NCBI GenBank assembly: GCA_964634205.1
Contig: CAZWKE010000011.1
Location: 1 to 64,000, forward strand
From: JAFGGG01 sp964634205
GTDB taxonomy: Bacteria; Spirochaetota; Spirochaetia; SZUA-6; RPPD01
Length of the DNA stretch: 64,000 nt
Reading direction: 5' to 3'
Below are positions 17,292-24,760 of the stretch, in pieces; position 1 is the stretch's first letter; every line of letters starts with the position of its first letter. The notes under the pieces are model-generated. The model made no database searches. It was not told the origin of the DNA and saw only the letters and a list, made by a program, of their open reading frames with translations. The position numbers and the translations under genes were made by a program.

Positions 17292-17459
17292 CTAATCCTT
17301 ATCGATTAAATCTTCAGTAAGTTTCTGTGCTATTTTGCTTATGGCATCGGACAGATACTCTTTATTGTGTATCTTCTTTTTGAGTTCTTCCAATCTGTCT
17401 TTATCGCTTGGTTTCGCGATCTTCAACTTTTCCGCTGCCTCCCGGTCGTTAAAATGCAT
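17292..17459 (-). CDS. 55-residue FlgM-like anti-sigma-28 candidate
   Basis: A short frame opens with ATG at 17459, inside the last codons of yraN, and ends at TAG 17292-17294; an in-frame TGA directly precedes the ATG, so the start is fixed. Residues 21-46 read DRLEELKKKI HNKEY then LSDAI SKIAQ KL. As I remember enterobacterial FlgM, its sigma-28-binding C-terminus has the same arrangement (R-V-E-x-L-K-x-x-I-x-N-G, then Asp, then K-I-A-x-x-L). FlgM is usually 90-100 residues, so this would be a C-terminal-only form. There is no ribosome-binding site; the overlap with yraN implies translational coupling. A FlhB-like and a FliK-like gene lie just upstream, and sigma-28 is in the window. Function is inferred. 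Confidence 0.6.
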   Translation of the reverse strand: MHFNDREAAEKLKIAKPSDKDRLEELKKKIHNKEYLSDAISKIAQKLTEDLIDKD

Positions 17460-17796
17460 TCATGATATGATGCATCTTCTCAAAATTATCCTGAAACAAA
17501 ATCACATCAAAACGTTTATGATTTTCAACGTAATGCATGTTGTTCATCAGGTAATATTTGGCTGTCTTGATAATATGCTGTTTCTTCTTCGCGTTAATAA
17601 TATATTCCAGGTTTTCCTTCTCCAGGTAATCCGAAACTTTGACCTCGATAAACGCGATTGTGCTGTTTTTTACGGCAATAATATCGATCTCACCATATTT
17701 TGACCGGTAATTTTTACTTAAAACAGTATAACCATCCTGCAGGAGTTTTTCAACCGCTTTATTTTCACCGATTGTTCCTTTTTCTTTTCTTTTCAT
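17449..17796 (-). CDS. YraN/UPF0102 family, predicted nuclease-like protein
   Basis: A 115-residue protein of normal family length with the restriction-endonuclease-like core: GENKAVEKLLQDGY, then GEIDIIA and FIEVKV, which hold the D and E-x-K residues. Members are found in almost all bacteria, often close to rnhB, rplS and trmD, and this one is about 3 kb from rplS. The biochemical role is not established. Its last codons overlap the FlgM-like gene by 11 bases. Confidence 0.88.
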   Translation of the reverse strand: MKRKEKGTIGENKAVEKLLQDGYTVLSKNYRSKYGEIDIIAVKNSTIAFIEVKVSDYLEKENLEYIINAKKKQHIIKTAKYYLMNNMHYVENHKRFDVILFQDNFEKMHHIMNAF

Positions 17797-17800
17797 AGGG

Positions 17801-18925
17801 CTATACCTGCAGCGTCTTCTTATCCACCGCGCGGACTATAAAATAATCCCCGCTTTTTAACAGGTCAATCTTCCTGCTCTCCTGAATTTTTTCGCCCAAT
17901 TCATCGATGATAATCTCCACCCGCGGCCGTAACGGAGCATCCGTATTGATTTCAATTACCCGGCCGATTGCGCCATTGTTCAGCAGCACTATACTCCCGA
18001 TAGGATAGATCCCCATTCCCTTTAAGAACGCCTTTACCACATTCGGATCGAACCGCTTAAAATTATCACTGATAATGTTTTTCATGGCATCGTAACCGAT
18101 CATATGTCCCCTGTACGGTCGTTCCTTGACCATGGCCACATATGAGTCCGCCACAGCCACAATGCGGGCAAACAGCGGGATTGAATCTTTTTTCAGCTTT
18201 TTTGGATATCCGTTTCCGTCCCACCTTTCCTGATGATAAAGACCTATCTGGGCGATATCATTCGGATACTTGAGCTCTTTTGAGATGATGGTATAGGAAT
18301 AAATGGGATGCGTTTTTATCATATTGAGTTCTTTGGGCAGCAAGTCGCCTTTTTTATTTACTATGTCCTCCGGAATCCGCAGCATGCCGACATCGTGCAA
18401 TAGTGCTCCCGTTGCCATCATGATGATTCGGTGGCTGATTATCTTTAAAATAAGCCCGATGACGATGGAAATAATCGTAGAGTTGACCGAATTGGTAACC
18501 AGATCATCCGCGTGTTGTTCCGCCTGAACTACCAACTGAATCATCTGGTTTTTATATTCTTTTACATGCTGGTATAAATCATTCACGATCCTGTCGATCT
18601 TATCATGTGTAATTGCTTTCTGTGTTTTTATTTCATTAAAGACTTCACTTAAGTTTCCCAATACCTGAATGTACATATCAAGGCACTTTTTTTCTTCAGG
18701 TTCCAGTTCAAATAACCGGTCCGGAGAAACCTTTTCCGGTTGAGTGTCATCCTGAATTTGCTTCCCGTTTGTACGGACAAACATGATTTCCCAGCGTTTC
18801 AAACGCTCGATATCTTTTTCTTTAACGGAAATGCCCGGGGGTACCAGAATATTCTTTTCGTCGATGTAAACGGGAGCGTCGAATTTCATCCCGGCCTTGA
18901 GGTCATTTACGGCTATCTCATTCAT
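17801..18925 (-). CDS. HD-GYP domain protein with altered catalytic motifs
   Basis: A 374-residue protein with an N-terminal DUF3391-like segment (NDLKAGMKFDAPVY) and an HD-GYP core. Three positions differ from active enzymes: HDVGK reads HDVGM, HHE reads HQE (YHQERWDGNGYP), and the early histidine position reads NSVNST. The GYP loop and the HD pair are kept. It may therefore sense or bind cyclic-di-GMP rather than hydrolyse it, or have reduced activity. A C-terminal beta-rich region of about 80 residues follows. ATG 18925 is chosen because GGAG lies six bases upstream; it overlaps the FlhB-like gene by eight bases. Confidence 0.8.
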   Translation of the reverse strand: MNEIAVNDLKAGMKFDAPVYIDEKNILVPPGISVKEKDIERLKRWEIMFVRTNGKQIQDDTQPEKVSPDRLFELEPEEKKCLDMYIQVLGNLSEVFNEIKTQKAITHDKIDRIVNDLYQHVKEYKNQMIQLVVQAEQHADDLVTNSVNSTIISIVIGLILKIISHRIIMMATGALLHDVGMLRIPEDIVNKKGDLLPKELNMIKTHPIYSYTIISKELKYPNDIAQIGLYHQERWDGNGYPKKLKKDSIPLFARIVAVADSYVAMVKERPYRGHMIGYDAMKNIISDNFKRFDPNVVKAFLKGMGIYPIGSIVLLNNGAIGRVIEINTDAPLRPRVEIIIDELGEKIQESRKIDLLKSGDYFIVRAVDKKTLQV

Positions 18926-19169
18926 TGTCAGCTCCAAAGTGTGCAACAAAAACAAGGATTTTGGCTATTATCTCATAATACTCTTCCGGTATCAACGATC
19001 CCAGCTCCAATCCTATCAGCCCTTCGGCAATCGGCGGATTTTCTACAATGGCAATATCATTCAAAGCGGCCAGTTCCTTGATCTTTTTCGCGAGTTCACC
19101 TTTGCCTTTTGCCAGGATAAATGGTGCGGGAAAATCATCCGTATATTTAAGAGCAACCGCTTTTTCCAT
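18918..19169 (-). CDS. stand-alone FlhB cytoplasmic-domain homologue (FlhX-like)
   Basis: An 83-residue protein matching the C-terminal cytoplasmic part of FlhB: APFILAKGKGELAKKI, then IVENPPIAEGLI and LIPEEYYEIIAKILVFV. The matching stretch of the full-length FlhB here is PVIENKPLARALY and VIPEKFYEVIATILAEI. It lacks all membrane helices and the NPTH autocleavage site, as in FlhX-type proteins, which can replace the cleaved FlhB fragment in the export apparatus. ATG 19169 is preferred because GGAAG precedes it; a GTG four codons earlier is possible. It follows a FliK-like gene by a few bases. Confidence 0.83.
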   Translation of the reverse strand: MEKAVALKYTDDFPAPFILAKGKGELAKKIKELAALNDIAIVENPPIAEGLIGLELGSLIPEEYYEIIAKILVFVAHFGADNE

Positions 19170-19186
19170 CATCTTCCACACTTCAC

Positions 19187-20203
19187 TTATTGTAGTTTAT
19201 TGATACTTTTATAATAGTTTATCTCATCAACAGGAGAAAAACCATCAATATTTTCTTCCTCATCTATAGTATCGTCAATTTTTATATTGTTGTTATCTAA
19301 TTTTGCCGCAAGTTCATTAAGACCCTGCTTTGCTTTTTTTATGCTCATCTTGTTATTGCAGTATATCTTCATATTCAGGGGAGATGCCGCGGCATTGATA
19401 AAAAAACTCCAGCGCGTTCCTTCACCACGCTGTACGATAACAGTGAACTTAACTATCTTCCTTGTATAGCTGTCATAAAGCATTCTGACGGTACCTTCCA
19501 GATCACTGCCGTCAAGCGTATAGTGGAAAGGAAGAATAATCCAATTTTCGCCTTCCGCATAAAGATGGTTGAACAAAGGCAGTATGTTATCGTTATTCAG
19601 CCCGGTTTTGGTGATTGTATCTTTCAACGCCTGCTTGATATCCTGCGTTACCACCGGTTCACGCCGCTCTTTATGTTTTTGCCTGTCCTCTTTTTTCTGT
19701 TCACCGTAATTCAACACCGACACAAGTTCGGCAATATGCAGTGATTCAAGTGAAATACCCTTTTTTAAGAGATGCACCAAGAGCGTAATGAGATGCCTGT
19801 CTTGCTTTTTTAATTTATTCAGCAGGGACCTTATTCTGTTAATACTGTGAGCCTCAAGCGGAAGACCGCCCTTTATCAGACTTGAAATGATAACAAGAGA
19901 CAATGGATCATTGCGTATACCCTGCCCTGAAAGCTTTTCCTGCAGCAGGGTTTTTTCATCTGAAAGCAGGTGCAGGTTAATTTTTGTTCCCTCAAGCTGG
20001 GCCCGCGCCTTGATAATATCACCCGGTTTCAATTCCAGAAGTGAATACGCGGGAACGGTTTTGCCGTGGATTCCGATCGCCCATTTGTGAGGAGCCAATT
20101 TCTTCAGGACACTGATATACACAAAATCACCGGATTTCAATTGTTGCTGGAATCCGGCATCCCGTTCTATCTGAACATTTCTGTGTATATCAAGCGGAAG
20201 CAT
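19187..20203 (-). CDS. FliK-like protein, possible hook-length or export-switch partner
   Basis: A 338-residue protein. The first 90 residues look like a small beta domain (ELKPGDIIKARAQLEGTKI). The middle is helical and the last 120 residues (WIILPFHYTLDGSDLEGTVRMLY, in two parts, then FTVIVQRGEGTRW) resemble the C-terminal FliK domain that signals through FlhB. No T3S4 signature can be confirmed by eye. Adjacency to a FlhB C-terminal homologue strengthens a FliK-like reading because FliK and FlhB interact. A more typical fliK is at 43006-44196. The ATG has AGGA upstream and overlaps rplS by 14 bases. Confidence 0.55.
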   Translation of the reverse strand: MLPLDIHRNVQIERDAGFQQQLKSGDFVYISVLKKLAPHKWAIGIHGKTVPAYSLLELKPGDIIKARAQLEGTKINLHLLSDEKTLLQEKLSGQGIRNDPLSLVIISSLIKGGLPLEAHSINRIRSLLNKLKKQDRHLITLLVHLLKKGISLESLHIAELVSVLNYGEQKKEDRQKHKERREPVVTQDIKQALKDTITKTGLNNDNILPLFNHLYAEGENWIILPFHYTLDGSDLEGTVRMLYDSYTRKIVKFTVIVQRGEGTRWSFFINAAASPLNMKIYCNNKMSIKKAKQGLNELAAKLDNNNIKIDDTIDEEENIDGFSPVDEINYYKSINKLQ

Positions 20204-20819
20204 CCGTTCCTGTAGTCTCCTTTTCCTGGACGGGCGGCTGCTCTTTGACCTGTGTCTTCGTTACTTCAGGCTTTTTCGTTTCTTCTTTTTTTGCTTCAGT
20301 CGGCTTTACTGCAGTCTGCTTTACCTCGGCCCGGTTTGCTTCGGTCTTTTTGACCTCGGTATTTTTTACCTCGTTCTTTTTTACCTCTTCAATCACCGTC
20401 TGCTGCGACGCGGCGGGTTCAGCGGCTTTCTTGGTTACCTTGGCCGCGGGAGATTTTGTAACCTTTTTCTCCTTCTTCCTGATAAACTCTTTTACCTTGG
20501 CGGCTTTACCCACCCTGCTTCTGATATAATAAAGCTTCGCCCGGCGCACACGACCCAAACGAACCACTTCAATATTCGCAATTTTAGGTGAATGCAGGGG
20601 AAATGTACGCTCCACGCCCACACCATAGGAGATTTTGCGAATGGTAAACGTTTTACGAATTCCGGTATTTTTCTTGGCAATACACAGCCCCTCAAATACC
20701 TGTATTCTTTCATTTTTCCCTTCAATAATTTTATAATGTATCTTAACAGTATCTCCAATATTGAAATCTGTGATATCATCTTTAAGCTGTTCCGCTTCAC
20801 ATGCTTTAATAAGATCCAT
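20190..20819 (-). CDS. rplS: 50S ribosomal protein L19 with long charged C-terminal tail
   Basis: Residues 1-115 are a complete L19 (FNIGDTVKIHYKIIEGKNER, VFEGLCIAKKN, RTFPLHSPKI, VRRAKLYYIR). Ordinary L19 ends there. This protein runs on for about 93 residues of low-complexity Lys/Glu/Thr/Val/Pro sequence with repeated EVKKTE- and TEAKKEE-like units, ending TTGTDASA. L19 sits at the interface of the ribosomal subunits. It is the last gene of the ffh-rpsP-khpA-rimM-trmD-rplS run, an order close to the widespread rpsP-rimM-trmD-rplS operon. Confidence 0.95.
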   Translation of the reverse strand: MDLIKACEAEQLKDDITDFNIGDTVKIHYKIIEGKNERIQVFEGLCIAKKNTGIRKTFTIRKISYGVGVERTFPLHSPKIANIEVVRLGRVRRAKLYYIRSRVGKAAKVKEFIRKKEKKVTKSPAAKVTKKAAEPAASQQTVIEEVKKNEVKNTEVKKTEANRAEVKQTAVKPTEAKKEETKKPEVTKTQVKEQPPVQEKETTGTDASA

Positions 20820-20838
20820 TTTCTTTCTCCCTTCTTGC

Positions 20839-21516
20839 TTATGGTTTTTTATGTTTCAATAACTCAGGTCTGTTCTCCCGGGTTTTTTTTATTCTCTGTT
20901 CCAAACGCCATTTTTCTATCTCGGCGTGATTACCGCTTAAAAGTACGACCGGAACCTCCAACCCCAGAATCTTGCGGGGTCTGGTATAATGCGGATATTC
21001 CAGCAGCCCATCCTGGAAGCTTTCCTCTTCCAGCGATTGGCGGTTGATAACCCCGCTTACCATCCGGTTTACCGCATCGACGATTACCATAGCGGCAGTT
21101 TCTCCGGCCGAAACGATGTAATCACCGATGGATATCTCATCGGTTACAAAGGTATCGATTATTCTCTGATCAATCCCTTCATAATGTCCGCATACTATAA
21201 CAATTTCCTTCTCTTGTGCCAAGCGGCAGACCAGATTTTGGTTGAGTAATCTCCCGCTTGGGGATGGATAAATCACCCTTTTTTTCTTTCCCCCCGCTTT
21301 ACGAATCGCCCGTGCCAAAGGTTCCGCCTTCAGTACCATGCCCGCCCCACCGCCGAAAGGGGCGTCATCGCATGTCTTGTGCTTGTCCCGGGCAAAATCC
21401 CGCAGCCGGATAAGCTTCACCTTAACCAGTTTCTTTTCTATTCCCCTGCCGATGATCGAGCTCTGTAAAAATTCAGCGAACACCTCGGGGAAAAGCGTAA
21501 TTATGGTAATCGTCAC
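20839..21516 (-). CDS. trmD: tRNA (guanine37-N1)-methyltransferase
   Basis: A 225-residue SPOUT methyltransferase. It has the expected start (MTITIITLFPEVF), DDAPFGGGAGMVLKAEP, the knot segments VIYPSPSGRLLNQ and IVCGHYEGID, and DEISIGDYIVSAGE. It methylates G37 of tRNAs reading CNN codons and prevents frameshifting. The start is GTG, overlapping the rimM stop as GTGA. Confidence 0.97.
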   Translation of the reverse strand: MTITIITLFPEVFAEFLQSSIIGRGIEKKLVKVKLIRLRDFARDKHKTCDDAPFGGGAGMVLKAEPLARAIRKAGGKKKRVIYPSPSGRLLNQNLVCRLAQEKEIVIVCGHYEGIDQRIIDTFVTDEISIGDYIVSAGETAAMVIVDAVNRMVSGVINRQSLEEESFQDGLLEYPHYTRPRKILGLEVPVVLLSGNHAEIEKWRLEQRIKKTRENRPELLKHKKP

Positions 21517-21998
21517 TGCAGAAAATACTCCTCCCGCAAGTATATCCGCTGCTTTCCGGTATCGATCTTCCCGATAAAATGGTCCTGGAACGGTACCAGA
21601 GAACTCTTCCCTTCATTGTCTTCTACCTCAAGCAGATCGTTTCTTCCGCCTTCACATACCGCGGTCACGCGCCCTACTTTTACTTTCCCTAAGTACACGT
21701 CACACTTACACAGGTCTCTTATATAATACTCACCTTTTAATAAAGGATTTGCGTATTTATTATCTACCCAGATCTCACAACCGGAATACTCTTTTATCCG
21801 CTCCGGTGTGTCGATCCCCTCTATCTTCATCAACAGCGTACCTTTAGTGTGTAAGACCTTGGTTACCGTAAACACTTCAAGCTTGTCATGTTTTAATAAA
21901 TGCACTTTCTTAATTTTAAAAAAATGCCTGCTCTCTCCTGAAAAACTCTTTATCTTAAAGAAACCTTTTATCCCATGACTGGAGAGAACCTTCCCCAC
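21513..21998 (-). CDS. rimM: 16S rRNA processing protein RimM
   Basis: A 161-residue 30S maturation factor with a RimM N-terminal barrel (GKVLSSHGIKGFFKIKSF) and a PRC-barrel C-terminus (YYIRDLCKCDVYLGKVKVG, LVPFQDHFI). The GTG at 21998 has no ribosome-binding site, and the frame stays open upstream for several residues that fit the family (NLIAV) with no ATG, GTG or TTG. The true start may therefore be slightly earlier at a rarer codon. Confidence 0.92.
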   Translation of the reverse strand: MGKVLSSHGIKGFFKIKSFSGESRHFFKIKKVHLLKHDKLEVFTVTKVLHTKGTLLMKIEGIDTPERIKEYSGCEIWVDNKYANPLLKGEYYIRDLCKCDVYLGKVKVGRVTAVCEGGRNDLLEVEDNEGKSSLVPFQDHFIGKIDTGKQRIYLREEYFLQ

Positions 21999-22012
21999 TG
22001 CGATTAAATTGT

Positions 22013-22246
22013 TTAATCCAATATCTCTAATACTACTCTCTTCTCCTTCTTTGTCGCTGCCGCGCTTAAAATCGTACGTATTGCTTTGGCTATTCTGCCG
22101 TGCTTCCCGATAACCTTCCCAATATCGCCATCGGAAACTTTCAGTTCCAAAATGGTTGATTTCTCTCCTTCGATCACATTAACATTTACCCCGCTTGGAT
22201 TATCAACCAGTGCTTTGGCAATGTACTCAACAAGCTCTTTCTCCAC
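22013..22246 (-). CDS. khpA: KH-domain RNA-binding protein KhpA
   Basis: A 77-residue protein that is a single KH domain with the GxxG loop in IGKHGRIAKAIRTI. In other bacteria KhpA binds RNA together with KhpB/Jag. Its usual place between rpsP and rimM is kept here, and AAGGAG precedes the ATG. Confidence 0.92.
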   Translation of the reverse strand: MEKELVEYIAKALVDNPSGVNVNVIEGEKSTILELKVSDGDIGKVIGKHGRIAKAIRTILSAAATKKEKRVVLEILD

Positions 22247-22280
22247 AATAATCTCCTTTCTGATAGTAAGTCTTCCTTAA

Positions 22281-22526
22281 TTATTGGATATTCTTTCGTT
22301 TCAAGAGCCTTTTTACGGTGTTACTCGGTCTGGCGCCTTTTTCCAGCCATTCCTTCATCCGGTCGTCCTTTATGAAAATCTGTTTTTCCTCCACCTCAAT
22401 GGGATGATAAAAACCTATTTCCTCAAGCGATCTTCCGTCTCGAGGTGCGCGTGAATCCATTACCACAATTCTGTAATAAGGTCTCTTTTTAGTTCCTATC
22501 CTTTTTAACCTTATCTTTACACTCAA
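22281..22526 (-). CDS. rpsP: 30S ribosomal protein S16
   Basis: An 81-residue S16 (MSVKIRLKRIGTKKRPYYRI, VVMDSRAPRDGR, LEEIGFYHP). It lies 33 bases after ffh in the translation/SRP operon, with AAGGAGG before the ATG. Confidence 0.97.
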   Translation of the reverse strand: MSVKIRLKRIGTKKRPYYRIVVMDSRAPRDGRSLEEIGFYHPIEVEEKQIFIKDDRMKEWLEKGARPSNTVKRLLKRKNIQ

Positions 22527-22559
22527 ATCTTTGCCTCCTTGATAATTTTTATCTTGTGT

Positions 22560-23894
22560 CTACTGCATTCCCAGTCCAGACATCATCTGTGCTTGGTAAT
22601 TCTTGTTTTTTGATACTTTTTTCATCATATTTTTCGTTTTCTCGAACTTCTTCAACAGCTTGTTTACATCGAATACCGCGGTACCGGACCCCCTGGCAAT
22701 ACGCTTTCTCCTGCTTGGCCCGATAATGCGCGGATTCTTTCTTTCCTTGCGCGTCATGGAAAGTATGATGGCCTCTTCTCTTTTCATCTCAGCCATATCA
22801 ATCTGATCGGGATCGACATTACCCTTTAATCCCGGAATCATATCAATCAGGGAACGCATACTTCCCATTTTTTTCATGCGGCGGAATTGACTGAGATAAT
22901 CCTCAAAATCGAATGTTTTTGACTCGATTTTACGCTGCAGGTCTTCCGCTTCTTCCTGCTCAATTGTTTCCTGGGCCTTTTCCACCAGGGTTACCACATC
23001 ACCCATGCCCAATATCCTTGACGCAATACGCTGCGGATAGAAGGGTTCAAGATCCTCTTCCTTTTCCCCGACCCCGATATACTTGATCGGCTTCCCGGTG
23101 ATGTTTTTGATGGAAAGGGCCGCACCGCCCCTGGTATCTGAGTCGAATTTTGTGAGGATTACCCCGCTTATTCCCACCTTCTCGTTAAATTCCTTGGCAA
23201 TGTCCACCGCATGCTGACCGGTCATGGCATCCGCCACCAGCAGCACCTCATCAGCTTGTGCCGCCTTGCTTATGGATTTGATCTCATCCATCATCCGGTC
23301 ATCGATGTGCAGTCTTCCCGCCGTATCGATAATCACCGTATCAAACTGGTTTTTCGCGGCATAGTGCAGTGCGTTTTTTACCACTTTTAGCGATGTGGTA
23401 TTTTCTTCCTTATAGACCTCTATCCCGATTTTCCGTCCCAATACCGAAAGCTGCTCAATCGCGGCCGGGCGCACCAGGTCGGCCGCAACCAAAAGCGGTT
23501 TTCTGTTCTTCTTATGCAGATGATACGCCAGCTTGGCCGCGGTGGTCGTCTTTCCCGATCCCTGTAAACCCAAAAACAACAGGACCGAAACCGTATCCGG
23601 ACCCTTTAAGGCCAGGTCTACCTTTTCATCCCCCAACAGCCAGACAATACGGTCGTGGATAATTTTAATAAACTGTTGGCTGGGGGTAACCCCGCTTAAA
23701 ACCCTGGCGCCGCGCGCGTCTTCCATTGCATTGTTGATAAACCGCCGCACCACGCGTATGTTCACATCTGCTTCAAGCAGGGCCATTTTGATCTCATCAA
23801 TGGCCTGTTCCACGTTCTTGTCGCTGATGGATGCCTTTCCGCTTACGAGTTGAATTATATCGGTAAATTTCCTGCTTAACCTGTCTAACATCAT
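22560..23894 (-). CDS. ffh: signal recognition particle protein Ffh
   Basis: A 444-residue SRP54-type GTPase. It has the N domain, the G domain (LQGSGKTTTAAKLAYHL, DTAGRLHIDDRMMDE, LTKFDSDTRGGAALS, YIGVGEKEEDLEPF) and a Met-rich M domain ending NYQAQMMSGLGMQ that binds 4.5S RNA and signal sequences. It targets nascent inner-membrane proteins with FtsY. It is the first gene after a strong promoter. Two ATG codons lie in tandem; the first is used here. Confidence 0.97.
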   Translation of the reverse strand: MMLDRLSRKFTDIIQLVSGKASISDKNVEQAIDEIKMALLEADVNIRVVRRFINNAMEDARGARVLSGVTPSQQFIKIIHDRIVWLLGDEKVDLALKGPDTVSVLLFLGLQGSGKTTTAAKLAYHLHKKNRKPLLVAADLVRPAAIEQLSVLGRKIGIEVYKEENTTSLKVVKNALHYAAKNQFDTVIIDTAGRLHIDDRMMDEIKSISKAAQADEVLLVADAMTGQHAVDIAKEFNEKVGISGVILTKFDSDTRGGAALSIKNITGKPIKYIGVGEKEEDLEPFYPQRIASRILGMGDVVTLVEKAQETIEQEEAEDLQRKIESKTFDFEDYLSQFRRMKKMGSMRSLIDMIPGLKGNVDPDQIDMAEMKREEAIILSMTRKERKNPRIIGPSRRKRIARGSGTAVFDVNKLLKKFEKTKNMMKKVSKNKNYQAQMMSGLGMQ

Positions 23895-23916
23895 TTTGCC
23901 TATGTTCTAAACTTAG

Positions 23917-23947
23917 ATTATATACATTTTATTTATTATAATGTCAA
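23917..23947 (-). promoter_or_regulatory. strong sigma-70 promoter of ffh-rpsP-khpA-rimM-trmD-rplS
   Basis: On the minus strand a perfect -35 TTGACA (23942-23947) is followed 17 bases later by TATATA (23919-23924), or 19 bases later by a perfect TATAAT (23917-23922). The spacer is A+T-rich. Confidence 0.75.
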
Positions 23948-23978
23948 GGCGGGAATAGAGCCCTCGGGCTTGGTTACC

Positions 23979-24428
23979 TTATTTCTTTGCCGCCAAAGAA
24001 ATTATCAGCTCCACCTCACCAATGGAAGTACCGAGTTGATTGGCGATCATATCTGAAGAAAAACCGGTTGAATACATGCGCATGACCTCTTCTTTTATAT
24101 CCCGGTTCTTATTGCCCCCCACCGCGGGAGAAAGATTTGTGTAGATCTTCTTGCTTAAATCGTGCTTCTCACTTTCCCGTTTTAATACTCCCAGGCGTTT
24201 ATCGGTTGCCGTAAGAATATTTTGTATTTCCGTCAGTTTATGCTCCATTATCCCGATATTTCTTTCGGTGGTACTGTTTAATTCAGTGATAATCTTTTCC
24301 ACTTCCCGCTCTATCTTTTCAATCTGTGCGTCATGCGAAAACTGCTTTTCCAATTTTTTCTTTAAGAATATGTAGAGCAACAAAAAACTTATTAACTGAC
24401 AGGCAACAATAAACAGAAAGATTTCCAT
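23979..24428 (-). CDS. membrane-anchored coiled-coil protein, unknown
   Basis: A 149-residue protein with an N-terminal membrane helix (residues 3-22), a coiled coil (about 27-95, IEREVEKIITELNSTTERN), and a C-terminal helix-turn-helix-like end (IKEEVMRMYSTGFSSDMIAN, then QLGTSIGEVELIISL). The layout recalls the DUF2802/DUF6115 group often placed near fliA. It is the last gene of the flhG-to-FapA run, 10 bases after the preceding small protein. Confidence 0.72.
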   Translation of the reverse strand: MEIFLFIVACQLISFLLLYIFLKKKLEKQFSHDAQIEKIEREVEKIITELNSTTERNIGIMEHKLTEIQNILTATDKRLGVLKRESEKHDLSKKIYTNLSPAVGGNKNRDIKEEVMRMYSTGFSSDMIANQLGTSIGEVELIISLAAKK

Positions 24429-24439
24429 AAATCCCGCGC

Positions 24440-24760
24440 TTACCCTAATATATCGATATGCTTTCCCAGGTCCGGGTCGGCAAAAACAGATTTTTTTTGC
24501 ATTTCCTTCTTCTCTTTTTCCTTTTTTTCTCTTTCCTGCTCTTCCTGTTTTTTCTTCTCGTCGTTATTTAACTTCTCCAGGCCTTGTCCCAGTTCCTTGC
24601 TCTGGTTCACGGAGTTGTCCTGCTGCTCCGTGGCCTTTACCAATTCCATTCCCTGTAATGATTGGGTAATCGCCGTTCCCTCTTTTTGAATGGACTGTTC
24701 TTTTCCCACCTGATTCATTTGTGAGAAAAGAATCTGCATATCTATGGGAAGAATCGACAT
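24440..24760 (-). CDS. small charged protein, unknown
   Basis: A 106-residue protein. The first half contains MSILPIDMQILFSQMNQVGKE, in which the opening resembles hook- or FliK-type N-termini; the second half is a Lys/Glu run (about residues 66-90) ending SVFADPDLGKHIDILG. No family recognised. Its ATG overlaps the FapA-like stop by one base (TAATG), so it is translationally coupled to that gene. Confidence 0.65.
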   Translation of the reverse strand: MSILPIDMQILFSQMNQVGKEQSIQKEGTAITQSLQGMELVKATEQQDNSVNQSKELGQGLEKLNNDEKKKQEEQEREKKEKEKKEMQKKSVFADPDLGKHIDILG

